Counted from the stretch's first letter, positions 29,915-38,873 are shown. The stretch: 64,000 bases of DNA from Planotetraspora mira (GCF_016863275.1 NZ_BOOO01000001.1:248001-312000), one strand, 5' to 3'. Numbers and translations are program-made. Notes: generated from the sequence alone by a model not told the origin.

Positions 29915-30949
29915 ATGGTCATCGTCATGGCCCCCGGAGCCACGCAGGACGACATCGAGTCGGTCGTCCGGCTCGTCGCCTCCGCCGGAGGCGAGGCCTT
30001 CGTCAGCCGGGGAGTGAGCCGCACGATCATCGGGCTGATCGGCGACGTGGAGCAGTTCGCGGCACTGAACCTCCGGGGGCTGCCGGGCGTGGCGGACGTG
30101 GTGCGTGTGTCCACGCCGTACAAGCTGGTCAGCAGGGACAACCACCCCGAACGGTCCACTGTCACCGTCCGCGGGGTCCCGATCGGCCCGGACACCGTCA
30201 CGCTCATCGCCGGCCCGTGCGCGGTCGAGACTCCCACGCAGACCCTCGAGGCCGCCGAGATGGCCAAGGCCGCGGGTGCGACCCTGCTGCGCGGCGGCGC
30301 GTTCAAGCCGCGGACCTCGCCGTACGCCTTCCAGGGACTCGGGGAGAAGGGCCTGCGCATCCTGGCGGACGTCCGGGAGCAGACGGGCCTGCCGATCGTC
30401 ACCGAGGTGGTCGACGCCCACGACGTGGCGCTGGTCGCCTCCTACGCGGACATGCTGCAGGTGGGGACCCGCAACGCCCAGAACTTCGCGCTGCTCCAGG
30501 CCGTCGGCGCCGCGGGCAAGCCGGTCATGCTCAAGCGGGGCATGACCGCCACGATCGAGGAATGGCTGATGGCGGCCGAGTACATCGCGCAGCGGGGGAA
30601 CCTCGACATCGTGCTGTGCGAGCGGGGCATCAGGACCTACGAGACGGCGACCCGCAACACGCTGGACATCTCGGCGGTGCCGGTGGTGCAGCGGATGTCC
30701 CACCTGCCGGTCATCGTGGACCCGTCCCACTCCGGCGGCCGCAGGGACCTCGTGCTGCCTCTGACCCGGTCGGCCATCGCGGTCGGGGCCGACGGCGTGA
30801 TCATCGATGTGCACCCGCACCCCGAAGAGGCTCTGTGCGACGGCCCGCAGGCTCTGGTCGACGGCGACCTGGACGAGCTGGCCATGATCATGCAGGAGTT
30901 CCCCAAGCTCATGTCCCGCACCCTGGCCACCACCCCCACCCGGGCGTGA
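29915..30949 (+). CDS. aroF: type I-beta DAHP synthase with N-terminal regulatory domain
   Basis: 3-deoxy-7-phosphoheptulonate synthase, first step of the shikimate pathway. It has 344 residues. An N-terminal ferredoxin-like domain at about 1-70 resembles the feedback domain of the Thermotoga enzyme and may bind Tyr or Phe. The KDO8PS-like barrel follows, with LIAGPCAVET, LRGGAFKPRTSPYAFQGLG, LQVGTRNAQNF, VMLKRGM and VDPSHSGG. AAGGAG precedes the ATG. The stop TGA lies in the first copy of repeat array B. Many actinobacteria use a type II enzyme at the comparable locus. Confidence 0.94.
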   Translation: MVIVMAPGATQDDIESVVRLVASAGGEAFVSRGVSRTIIGLIGDVEQFAALNLRGLPGVADVVRVSTPYKLVSRDNHPERSTVTVRGVPIGPDTVTLIAGPCAVETPTQTLEAAEMAKAAGATLLRGGAFKPRTSPYAFQGLGEKGLRILADVREQTGLPIVTEVVDAHDVALVASYADMLQVGTRNAQNFALLQAVGAAGKPVMLKRGMTATIEEWLMAAEYIAQRGNLDIVLCERGIRTYETATRNTLDISAVPVVQRMSHLPVIVDPSHSGGRRDLVLPLTRSAIAVGADGVIIDVHPHPEEALCDGPQALVDGDLDELAMIMQEFPKLMSRTLATTPTRA

Positions 30950-31524
30950 TCATGCACAGGTTCGGCGAACCCCCAGCCGACCTGCGCCTCCCCCCGCCGT
31001 GATCATGCACAGGTTCGATGGGAGCCCAGTTGACCTGCGGTCACTCCGGCCGTGATCATGCACGGATTCGGTGGGACCCCGGCTGACCAGCGCATATACG
31101 CCGCGCGATCATGCACAGATTCGCGATTGGCCCATTCGACCTGCGCCGACGCCTTTCGTGATCATGCACCGCCGGGTTCGTACGGCATGCGCGTCACAGC
31201 GCATGCCGTACAGAGGGTGGGCCGCCGATCCCGCGATGTCACAGCACCATCGGAAGCCCGTCTCGCGGGGCGCTCGGGCCGCGAGAGCCCGGACGAGCCC
31301 GTGCATGATCACGCACGGAGTTCACGCAGGTCAGGCCGGCCATCGAGGAACCCGTGCATGATCACGCGGCGTATATGCGCTGGTCAGCCGGGGTTCCGCC
31401 GAATCCGTGCATGATCACGGCGAGGAAGTCTGCTGGTCGGGGGGCCTTTCTCCGAACCTGTGCATGATCACCAAAAAGGTTTGGGCAGGTCAAGTGGGGC
31501 AATCCCGAGCCTGTGCATGATCAC
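30946..31524. repeat. 53-bp phased repeat array B (five direct plus five inverted copies)
   Basis: The 12-mer GTGATCATGCAC (or GCGATCATGCAC) starts at 30946, 30999, 31052, 31105 and 31158; its reverse complement starts at 31301, 31354, 31407, 31460 and 31513. Every interval is 53 bp and the two halves mirror exactly about 31235. Each unit continues with AGRTTCGG and, around position 34, GACCTGCG. The third unit of each half matches over about 66 bp with three differences. The centre holds a separate 13-bp perfect palindrome (31180-31192 and 31199-31211). aroF ends in the first copy. Confidence 0.9.
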
Positions 31525-31535
31525 GCCCGAGGGGG

Positions 31536-32738
31536 TCAGGTGTCGGCGTCCAGGCGGTAGGGGCGGATGGAGTCGGCCAGCTGGGATGCCAGGTCTTCTG
31601 CGTCCAGACGCTTCTCGATCAGCTTCAGGTCCTCGATCTTCGCCCGGGTCTCCGCCGAACGCGGAGCCAGCAGCGTGCAGCAGTCCTCGTCGGGAAGCTC
31701 GGAGATCTCCAGGGTGCCGATCCGGCGGGCCTCCGCGATGATCTCGGTCTTGTCCAGCCCGATCAGCGGCCGGAGGATCGGGAGGTCGACGGCGTTGTCC
31801 TGCGCGGTGATGTTGGTCAGCGTCTGGGAGGAGACCTGGCCGAGCGAGTCACCCGTGACGAGAGCCTCGGCGTGGATGCGGTGGGCCACCTCCTCGGCCG
31901 TCTTCAGCATGAGCCGCCGCTGCGCGATCATGGCGAGCCGGTCCTGGCCCGACGCCCTGATCGACTGCTGGGCCTTGCCGAACGGCACGACCCACAGGCG
32001 GGACTTGCCCTGGAACTTGTCGAGGTTGCGGACCAGCGCGTACGCCTTGTAGATCGACTCCGACGTCGTGAACGGAATGCCGGAGAAGTGCAGGAAGTCC
32101 ACCCGAAGTCCGCGGCGCATCATGCGGTACGCGGCGACCGGGGAGTCGATGCCGCCCGACATGAGCACCAGGCCACGACCGCTGGAGCCGACCGGAAGGC
32201 CGCCCTGGCCGGGGATGCCGCCGGTGAACAGGAACACCTCGTCCCTGTCGACCTCGATGTGCACGGTCAGCTCGGGGTTCTTCAGGCTCACCGGCAGGCC
32301 GTAGGTGTCGTTGATCGCACCGCCGACGAGCCGGTCCAGCTCGTTGGAGCGCAGCGGGAACCGCTTGTCCCGGCGCCGCGATCGGACGGCGAAGTGCGCC
32401 TTGCGGGCCACCTCGTCGGTGTCCCTGACGAGCTCGATGGCCGCCTTCGTGACGATCTCGGGGTCCTTGGGGACACGCCACGCGAGGTGGATGAGGACCA
32501 GTCCGGGCACCTCGGACACCCGCTGCGCCACCGCCGCCGCGACCTCGTAGGCGGTCCCCTCGGGGAGGAACAGCGCGATGACGCCGTGCCGCTGGCGGAT
32601 GTCCACCGAGTAGTCCTTGAGGGCGGCCTTGATGTTCGCCCGCAACCGCATCTCGAACAGCTCGCGGTTCCTGCCCTTGAGGACGACCTCGCCTAACTTG
32701 AGCAGGACGCAGGGCTCTCCGAATGTGGTCATCGACAT
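31536..32738 (-). CDS. thiI: tRNA 4-thiouridine synthase ThiI (no rhodanese domain)
   Basis: Adenylates U8 of tRNA for sulfur insertion. It has 400 residues: ferredoxin-like N-terminus, THUMP domain at about 65-170, and a PP-loop with VLMSGGIDSPVAAYRM near residue 188. The C-terminal rhodanese domain that supplies sulfur in Escherichia coli is absent, so thiamine thiazole is made by the ThiS route and the role is probably tRNA-only (inference). DEDCCTLLAPRSAET is conserved near the end. The ATG at 32738 has a GGAGGT site. Its TGA falls in the partial unit bordering array B. Confidence 0.92.
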   Translation of the reverse strand: MSMTTFGEPCVLLKLGEVVLKGRNRELFEMRLRANIKAALKDYSVDIRQRHGVIALFLPEGTAYEVAAAVAQRVSEVPGLVLIHLAWRVPKDPEIVTKAAIELVRDTDEVARKAHFAVRSRRRDKRFPLRSNELDRLVGGAINDTYGLPVSLKNPELTVHIEVDRDEVFLFTGGIPGQGGLPVGSSGRGLVLMSGGIDSPVAAYRMMRRGLRVDFLHFSGIPFTTSESIYKAYALVRNLDKFQGKSRLWVVPFGKAQQSIRASGQDRLAMIAQRRLMLKTAEEVAHRIHAEALVTGDSLGQVSSQTLTNITAQDNAVDLPILRPLIGLDKTEIIAEARRIGTLEISELPDEDCCTLLAPRSAETRAKIEDLKLIEKRLDAEDLASQLADSIRPYRLDADT

Positions 32739-32850
32739 AGGTGGGAACCTCCGGACGGACATTTCATGCCACGGGCGACAACGCGCCGGCCCAGCGGGAA
32801 CTTCCCCACTGTAGTGCCGTGCGGCGGGGGCTCGTCCGCGCCTCCAGGTG

Positions 32851-33528
32851 TCAGTCCCGTTCCGTCAGGCCCTTCTCGATGGCGTAGCGGACCAGCTCGA
32901 CCCGGTTGTGGAGCTGAAGCTTGCTGAGCGTGTTCTGCACGTGGTTCTGGACCGTACGGTGGGACAACACGAGCCTGGCCGCGATCTGCCGGTAGGACAA
33001 ACCCTTGGCCACCAGGCGCAGAACCTCGGTCTCCCGTTCGGTCAGCACGGGCCCCGCCGGGGCCGCGGGCTGCGCGGCGAGCCTCCGGTACTCCCCCAGC
33101 ACGAGCCCTGCCAGCCCTGGTGTGAAGACGGCGTCACCCTCCGCGGTCCGCCGGACCGCGTCCAGGAAGTCCTCCTTGCTAGCCGATTTCACGATATATC
33201 CGGAAGCGCCGGCCTTGACGGCTTCGAGGACGTCCTCCGGCTCGGCGCTCGCCGACAGGACCAGAACGCGCGGCGGATCAGCGGAGGCGCCGAGCCCTCT
33301 GGCGACCTCCACTCCGGGCAGATCCGGCAATTGGAGGTCCAGCACCACCACATCGGGCCGTACGGCGGCCGCGATGCGGAGGGCCTGCCGGCCCTCCCCC
33401 GTGGTGGCCACCACCTCGCAGCCGGCCTCGTCCAGGTCGCGCGCGACGGCGTCCCGCCACATCGGGTGATCGTCCACCACCATGACCCGCATGACCGGCC
33501 GCCCCTCCTCTGGATCTCGGACATTCAT
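32851..33528 (-). CDS. NarL/LuxR-family response regulator (MacR-like)
   Basis: A 225-residue regulator with a receiver domain (VMVVDDHPMWR, phosphoacceptor in VVVLDLQLPD near residue 64, conserved lysine in GYIVKSASKEDF) and a LuxR helix-turn-helix at about 160-220 (LTERETEVLRLVAKGLSYRQIA). The start ATG overlaps the kinase stop (ATGA). Adjacency to pfkA and the kinase type resemble MacR/MacS of Streptomyces, which control membrane-antibiotic responses; orthology is inferred. Confidence 0.9.
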   Translation of the reverse strand: MNVRDPEEGRPVMRVMVVDDHPMWRDAVARDLDEAGCEVVATTGEGRQALRIAAAVRPDVVVLDLQLPDLPGVEVARGLGASADPPRVLVLSASAEPEDVLEAVKAGASGYIVKSASKEDFLDAVRRTAEGDAVFTPGLAGLVLGEYRRLAAQPAAPAGPVLTERETEVLRLVAKGLSYRQIAARLVLSHRTVQNHVQNTLSKLQLHNRVELVRYAIEKGLTERD

Positions 33529-34808
33529 ACACGCCTCCGGCGACCGGCGCCCGCCGGCGTGGCGGGGACCGACAACTCGACCTCGGTACCCGTCCGAGAG
33601 GAGGTGATCGTCACCGTCCCGCCGAGGTCCGCGATGCGACCGCGGATGGACCGGGCGACGCCCATCCGGCCGTCGGCCGCCGCCTGCTCCAGGCGTCCGT
33701 CCGGGATGCCGGGGCCCTCGTCCCGTACGGACACCGTCACCGCCTCTCCGTCCTGTTCAGCGAACACCCACGCGCGCGTGCCCTCCGCGCAGTGACGCGA
33801 CACGTTGTCGAGCGCCGCGCCGACGGCCGCGCCCACCTCTCGCGCCGTCCCTGCCGGCAGGAACAGCGGAGTCGCGGGGGCCGACACCGTCACCCGCGCG
33901 TCGCCGTACGGCCGGAGGAGGTCCCGAAGATCCACCCGATCAGGCGGCCCGCCCTCCCCGGAACCATCGGGGCCGCCTCTGAAGAGCCCCCACCGGGTGC
34001 GCGCCGGCCGGTCCCGAACGGCGGAGCCGTCTCCGGCGGGATCGCCGGAGACCACGGGACCGCCGAAGACCACAGAATTGTCAGAAGCCGCAGAACCGCC
34101 GGAGGCCGCGGGGGCCTGGACGAGAGCTCGCAGGGCGGACTCCTGCTCGCCGGCCAGCCTGCCGAGCTCCGCCGCCTCGCCGCCGATCTCGGCGCCCTTC
34201 TTCTGCACGAGCGCGAGCACCTGGAGCACGGAGTCGTGAATGCCGCGGGCCAGCCGCTCGCGTTCACGGCCGGCCGCCTCGAGCTGGGCGGCCCGCCGCA
34301 TGAGCTCCCCGGCCTCTCGCGCGAGTTGCGCGACGTGGCCGACGACGACTCCGGCCAGGAAGAGCAGGACCGCGCCGTTCACCGGCAGGGAGGCCAGGTC
34401 CATGCCGTGCGCGCCGCGCAGCCACAGGTCGGCGGCGGACATGATCGCGGCGGCGACGGCGGCCGCCCGCCGCCCGCGGGAGACGCCCCAGGCCAGGACG
34501 GGACCGGCGACCCACGTCGCGGTGATCGGCATCGCCCCGGCGAGGACGGCGGGCTCGTCCTGCACGAACGGTGTCGAGAGCAGGCACGCGACGGTCACGG
34601 CCAGATCGGCGAGGAGCAGCGGCCACGCCCGGGCGGAGGGATACGCCGCGGTGGTGACGGCGGTCCAGGCGGCCATCACCGCGACGACGAACCATCCGGC
34701 CACGGGATGCTCGTAACCGCCGGCCCGGAGCAGCAGGACGGCCGCGTACGCGACGGACGCGATCCTGAAGACCGCGATCGCCCGCCAGAACGGCCCCTCG
34801 ATCCCCAT
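33525..34808 (-). CDS. NarL-partner sensor histidine kinase (MacS-like)
   Basis: A 427-residue membrane kinase. Four or five hydrophobic segments cover about residues 10-160. A HisKA_3 box, RERLARGIHDSVLQVLALVQ, holds the phosphoacceptor near residue 191. A Gly/Ser/Pro-rich insert of about 60 residues (near 235-295) separates it from the HATPase domain, which shows ALDNVSRHC and DEGPGIPDG. It is translationally coupled to the regulator. The upstream 34809-35145 region carries no gene I can see. Confidence 0.88.
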   Translation of the reverse strand: MGIEGPFWRAIAVFRIASVAYAAVLLLRAGGYEHPVAGWFVVAVMAAWTAVTTAAYPSARAWPLLLADLAVTVACLLSTPFVQDEPAVLAGAMPITATWVAGPVLAWGVSRGRRAAAVAAAIMSAADLWLRGAHGMDLASLPVNGAVLLFLAGVVVGHVAQLAREAGELMRRAAQLEAAGRERERLARGIHDSVLQVLALVQKKGAEIGGEAAELGRLAGEQESALRALVQAPAASGGSAASDNSVVFGGPVVSGDPAGDGSAVRDRPARTRWGLFRGGPDGSGEGGPPDRVDLRDLLRPYGDARVTVSAPATPLFLPAGTAREVGAAVGAALDNVSRHCAEGTRAWVFAEQDGEAVTVSVRDEGPGIPDGRLEQAAADGRMGVARSIRGRIADLGGTVTITSSRTGTEVELSVPATPAGAGRRRRV

Positions 34809-35145
34809 GTCCCTCCCTCACCGCCGGCGAATCACTCCAGGCCCGAGCGCGCACGGCCGTCGCCCAACGATGGCGTCAGCCGTATCAGAAGGCAAAGGGC
34901 CGGTGCGAGGCGATTCGGCCCGCATCTCCAGTGGTGCACAGGTCGACGGCCATTCCGTACGGCACGGCGGCCGTCGCCGATTTCCGTTTCTCCCGCTTGA
35001 GCGATTTTCTCCCGCCGCGCCATGTGGCGGACACGCCAGCAAGCACGGCATGACATATCCGAATTCGTCCACAAGACGAATGGCGGCCGGAGGCCAGAAG
35101 GGCGATGACCCCCAATGGAATCGGTGGCGTCGGGTACATGACGAA

Positions 35146-35182
35146 ACGGGCCCACCTGGACATCACGTCCAGACGGGCCCGT
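35146..35182 (-). terminator. pfkA terminator
   Basis: A 16-bp stem with two G-U pairs (35146-35161 with 35167-35182) and a five-base loop lies 18 nt past the pfkA stop; on the transcript it ends ...GGGCCCGUUU. Confidence 0.8.
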
Positions 35183-35200
35183 CAGTAAGGAACCGGTCGA

Positions 35201-36226
35201 TCAGCCGAAGAAGACCTCGGCCTCCTCGTAGCGGGAGGCGGGTACGGTCTTCAGCGCGGAGGTGGCCTCATCGAGGCTCACCCGGACGATGTCGGTGGCC
35301 TTGAGGCCGATCATCTTGCCGAAGTCACCCTCGTGGACGGCGTCGATCGCGCCGAGGCCGAAGCGGGTGGCCAGGACGCGGTCGTACGCCGTCGGGGTGC
35401 CGCCGCGCTGGATGTGACCGAGGACGGTCGTGCGGGCCTCCTTGCCCGTGCGCTTCTCGATCTCCTGGGCGAGCAGTTCGCCGATCCCGCCGAGCCGTAC
35501 GTGGCCGAAGGCGTCGAGCTCGCCGGCCTGCAAGGCCATCTGGCCCTCGATCGGGTGTGCGCCCTCGGCGACGACGATGATCGGCGCGTAGCGGGTCTTG
35601 AAGCGCGACTCGACGTAGGAGCAGACCTTGTCGATGTCGAACGGCTTCTCCGGGATCAGGATGACGTTGGCCCCGGCGGCCATGCCGGCGTGGAGTGCGA
35701 TCCAGCCCGCGTGGCGGCCCATGACCTCGCAGATGAGCGCGCGGTGGTGGGACTCCGCCGTGGTGTGAAGCCGGTCGATGGCCTCCATCGCGATGTTGAC
35801 CGCGGTGTCGAAGCCGAACGTGTAGTCGGTCGCGTTCAGGTCGTTGTCGATCGTCTTGGGTACGCCGACGACCTTCACCCCGCGGTCGTAGAGCTGCTTG
35901 GCCACGCCGAGGGTGTCCTCGCCGCCGATGGCGATCAACGCGTCGACGCCGTGCGTGACCAGGTTCTCCTTGATCCGCTCGACGCCACCCTCGATCTTGA
36001 TGGGGTTGGTCCGGGAGGAGCCGAGGATGGTGCCGCCGCGCGGGAGGATGCCCCGGACGGCCTGGATGTCCAACGGCATGGTCTCGCCCTCGAGCGGGCC
36101 ACGCCAGCCGTCGCGGAAGCCGACGAACTCGTGCCCGTAAACGCCCACGCCCTTGCGGACGACGGCGCGGATCACGGCGTTGAGCCCGGGGCAGTCGCCG
36201 CCTCCGGTGAGCACTCCGATACGCAT
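35201..36226 (-). CDS. 6-phosphofructokinase, probably pyrophosphate-dependent
   Basis: Phosphorylates fructose-6-phosphate. It is 341 residues, of actinobacterial PfkA type. GGGDCPGLNAVIR is at 8-20, GGEDT at 101-105 and VPKTIDNDLN at 122-131, followed by MGRHAGWIALHAG. Position 104 is Asp and 124 is Lys, the pair that marks pyrophosphate users; ATP enzymes have Gly at 104. This predicts a reversible PPi-linked enzyme like that of Amycolatopsis methanolica, rather than an allosteric ATP enzyme. It is monocistronic, next to the MacRS-like pair. Confidence 0.88.
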   Translation of the reverse strand: MRIGVLTGGGDCPGLNAVIRAVVRKGVGVYGHEFVGFRDGWRGPLEGETMPLDIQAVRGILPRGGTILGSSRTNPIKIEGGVERIKENLVTHGVDALIAIGGEDTLGVAKQLYDRGVKVVGVPKTIDNDLNATDYTFGFDTAVNIAMEAIDRLHTTAESHHRALICEVMGRHAGWIALHAGMAAGANVILIPEKPFDIDKVCSYVESRFKTRYAPIIVVAEGAHPIEGQMALQAGELDAFGHVRLGGIGELLAQEIEKRTGKEARTTVLGHIQRGGTPTAYDRVLATRFGLGAIDAVHEGDFGKMIGLKATDIVRVSLDEATSALKTVPASRYEEAEVFFG

Positions 36227-36487
36227 GGCGGGATCCTCCACATGAGTTACGCGCATATGAGATAGGCGGCCAGACTGGTGCAAACGCCACCGCGTCGCCG
36301 GAACGCATTCTGCCCCAGCCGCCAACAATGGTCTAGACCATCAGTGAGGCTACGCGACGGAACCGGCCCCAACAACACAGGGCACGCCCAGGTGAACCAC
36401 CATTCGAAACCGACAGGTGGGCCACCAGGGGATTCCCAGTCTCCCACTCCCACACGCACTTCACGTACGACTCGCGTTCCAATACGA

Positions 36488-36500
36488 TTGACTGAGTCAA
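36488..36500. promoter_or_regulatory. TTGACTGAGTCAA palindrome ahead of the MarR-GNAT gene
   Basis: A perfect 13-bp palindrome (six-base arms, one central G) lies 20 bp before the start. It overlaps a TTGACT -35-like hexamer and is a candidate autoregulatory operator for the MarR domain encoded next to it. Confidence 0.5.
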
Positions 36501-36520
36501 CGAGTTAGTTGAGGTGGGCA

Positions 36521-37429
36521 ATGGATATGGTGGCCGAGGTCCGGGCGTTCAATCGTTTCTATACAGAGGTGATCGGCGTCCTCCAGGCGGGACTTCTGAA
36601 CACCCCCTATTCCCTGACCGAGGCCCGGGTGCTCTTCGAACTGGGAACCCGGGACGCCGCCGAGGCATCCGTTCTCCGCGACCTGCTCGATCTCGATCCC
36701 GGCTACCTCAGCCGGATCCTCACGCGGTTCGAGGCCGATGGGCTGATCTTCCGTGAGCGGTCCTCCGAGGACGGCCGCCGCCAGGTCGTGCGGCTCACGG
36801 ACGCCGGCGCTCAGGCGTACGGCATGCTCGACGACCGCTCGGCCACCGAGGTGCGGGCCATGCTCGCCGCGCTGACCGACGAGGGCCGCCGCCGGCTGGT
36901 CGCGAGCATGACGACGATCCGGAGCCTGCTGGACGCCGACGACAGGCGCGAGCCGTACGTCATCAGACCGCCGCGGCCGGGAGACCTCGGCTGGGTGGTG
37001 CACCGGCACGGCGTCGTCTACAGCCAGGAATACGGCTGGGGAACGGGCTTCGAGGCCCTCGTCGCCCGGATCCTCGCCGACTACGCCGACAGCCATGACC
37101 CGCGGCGCGAGGCCGGGTGGATCGCGGAGGTCGACGGCGTGCCTGCCGGCTGCGTGTTCTGCATGCGGAAGGACGACGAGACGGCACAACTCCGCCTGTT
37201 GCTGGTCGAGCCGTCCGCGCGCGGGATGGGGGTGGGCAGGCGGCTCGTCGAGGAGTGCCTGGCGTTCGCCCGGCACGCGCGTTACCGGCGGATCATGCTC
37301 TGGACCAGGGAGAACCTGACGGGCGCCCGCCGCATCTACAAGAGTGCGGGCTTCGTCCTCGCCGAGCGGCGCGACGGCGAGGAGTCCGGTGAAGCGGTCG
37401 TCGATGAGATCTGGACCCGCGATCTGTAA
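36521..37429 (+). CDS. MarR-GNAT fusion (helix-turn-helix plus acetyltransferase)
   Basis: A 302-residue two-domain protein. The MarR winged helix is at about 1-140 (SLTEARVLFELG, LLDLDPGYLSRILTRFEADGLI, SSEDGRRQVVRLTDAG). The GNAT domain is at about 150-302, with the acetyl-CoA loop VEPSARGMGVGRRLVEECLAF near 235 and a final ARRIYKSAGFVLAE. Such fusions are usually metabolite-sensing regulators or acetyltransferases with a DNA-binding arm; the substrate is unknown. I chose the ATG at 36521 because GAGGTGG precedes it. Confidence 0.9.
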   Translation: MDMVAEVRAFNRFYTEVIGVLQAGLLNTPYSLTEARVLFELGTRDAAEASVLRDLLDLDPGYLSRILTRFEADGLIFRERSSEDGRRQVVRLTDAGAQAYGMLDDRSATEVRAMLAALTDEGRRRLVASMTTIRSLLDADDRREPYVIRPPRPGDLGWVVHRHGVVYSQEYGWGTGFEALVARILADYADSHDPRREAGWIAEVDGVPAGCVFCMRKDDETAQLRLLLVEPSARGMGVGRRLVEECLAFARHARYRRIMLWTRENLTGARRIYKSAGFVLAERRDGEESGEAVVDEIWTRDL

Positions 37430-37658
37430 TATTTCCTCTTTAATCGGCACCAGGGTGATCGCGCTGAGCGGGGCGCCCGGTCAGGTGATCTTCGATGAGA
37501 GTTCCGACCTGCCCTTCGGCGCGCACCCGCGGACAGGCCCCCGTTTCGCCGCCTTGCGGGAGCGACTGGCGGACGTCGTCAGATCGGCCGCCTCGGGCGG
37601 CACCGGCGTCGTCGCATCGTAAGGAGGGCGCGGCGTCGGCGGGCCTGGGCGACCGCTT

Positions 37659-38873
37659 TCAGCCGCGGAAGGGACCCGACACCTCGTAGGTGATCCCGCC
37701 CGCGCCCTCCCCGCCCCACTGGGAGGAGAAGTACAGCCTGGTCCCGTCGGGGGAGAAGGCCGGCCCCGTGATCTGGGACCCCTCGTGACCCTCGACGCGG
37801 AGGAAGGGCTCGGCGACGCCGCCGGGACTGATGACCGTGATCTCCATGACGCCCTCGTCCTCGGCGACGTAGGAGTCCCCCGACCTCACCACCGTGTCGC
37901 GCTCCGGACCGCTTGTGTCGCCGCCCGGCGCGGTGTCGCGGATCTCCGGCCCGTACGGCTCCGCGCACCCGTCGTAGAGAACCGTGATCCGGTCGTTGGC
38001 GGCGTCATAGGCCCACATGCGACTGTCGCCCCGGGTCGTGAAATAGCAGAAACCCTCCGAATAGTGACAGTCCTCGCCGCCGTTGAAGCGTCTCGCGCCG
38101 ACGACCTGCTCACGGACGGGCTCGAACATCGCCACAGGATTCGGCACGCGCTTCCAGGTCACGGCCTCTCGGTCCGGAGACCCGGCCATCACCTCGAGTG
38201 TGCCGGTCGTGAGATCGCCCCAGTCATCCGGCCGGAACCGGTAGAAGCACCCGTCGGGCTCGTCCTCGGTGAGATAGACGACTCCCCTGTCGGGGTCACA
38301 TGTGGCCCCCTCGTGCCTGAACTGTCCCATGGCCAGGCGTGGCATCGCGGCGCGCTGCCCGTACGGGTCGCACTCGAAGAGCCGGCCGTGCGAGGTCGTC
38401 TCGCCCGACAGCCACGTCTGCCACGGCGTCGCCCCGCCCGCGCCGTTCAGGTCGGTTCCGGACAGGATCCGGTAGCCGCTGCCGATCGTCCCGTCCGGTT
38501 CGAACCGTATGGCCGAAACCCCGCCGAGCAGCGGCACGGCCGAGTTGGAGACGTAGATCCATCCGTCTCCGTCCGGGAAACACCCACCGCCGTCGGGCGC
38601 GGCATGCCATGTGACGCCGCCGACGCGGTGGCCGGACCGGCCGACGACCCTGCCGGTGAAGCCCCGGGCGAGCGCGAGGCCGTTGGCGTCCGGTGGACAG
38701 AGGTCGCCGTACGGCGCCGCCCGCTCGTCGGGGACGGCCTCAGGTGTCGTGCTCCCAGATCCCGGGCGCGCGGCCCGTGGCGCCAGGGGAGCCGTCGCCG
38801 TACACGCCGAGCGCCAGAGCGAACCCGACAGGACGGCCAGGGCCCTGGATCGGACGAACGTACGGCTCACCGT
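37659..38873 (-). CDS. secreted PhoX/DUF839-like beta-propeller protein
   Basis: A 404-residue protein resembling the PhoX (DUF839) family: GVTWHAAPDGGGCFPDGDGWIYVSNSA, CDPDRGVVYLTEDEPDGCFYRFRPDDW, FNGGEDCHYSEGFCYFTT and GPAFSPDGTRLYFSSQWG. It may be a Ca/Fe phosphatase or a substrate-binding propeller; activity is unproven. The GTG at 38873 follows GGAGGG and gives a basic, hydrophobic N-terminus that is a poor match to both Sec and Tat signals (no clear RRxFLK). Between the preceding gene and its stop (37430-37658) I see no supportable gene. Confidence 0.75.
   Translation of the reverse strand, partial: TVSRTFVRSRALAVLSGSLWRSACTATAPLAPRAARPGSGSTTPEAVPDERAAPYGDLCPPDANGLALARGFTGRVVGRSGHRVGGVTWHAAPDGGGCFPDGDGWIYVSNSAVPLLGGVSAIRFEPDGTIGSGYRILSGTDLNGAGGATPWQTWLSGETTSHGRLFECDPYGQRAAMPRLAMGQFRHEGATCDPDRGVVYLTEDEPDGCFYRFRPDDWGDLTTGTLEVMAGSPDREAVTWKRVPNPVAMFEPVREQVVGARRFNGGEDCHYSEGFCYFTTRGDSRMWAYDAANDRITVLYDGCAEPYGPEIRDTAPGGDTSGPERDTVVRSGDSYVAEDEGVMEITVISPGGVAEPFLRVEGHEGSQITGPAFSPDGTRLYFSSQWGGEGAGGITYEVSGPFRG

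Noticed and set aside
30946-31524. CRISPR array
   Set aside because: Regular spacing is suggestive, but the conserved part is interrupted (positions 1-20 and about 34-41), the copies occur in both orientations in one array, variable parts are only 11-14 bp, and no cas gene is present.
37430-37658. Possible gene remnant after the MarR-GNAT gene
   Set aside because: A frame reading through RVIALSGAPGQVIFDESS has no start codon with a ribosome site and no family I recognise; too little to call a gene or pseudogene.
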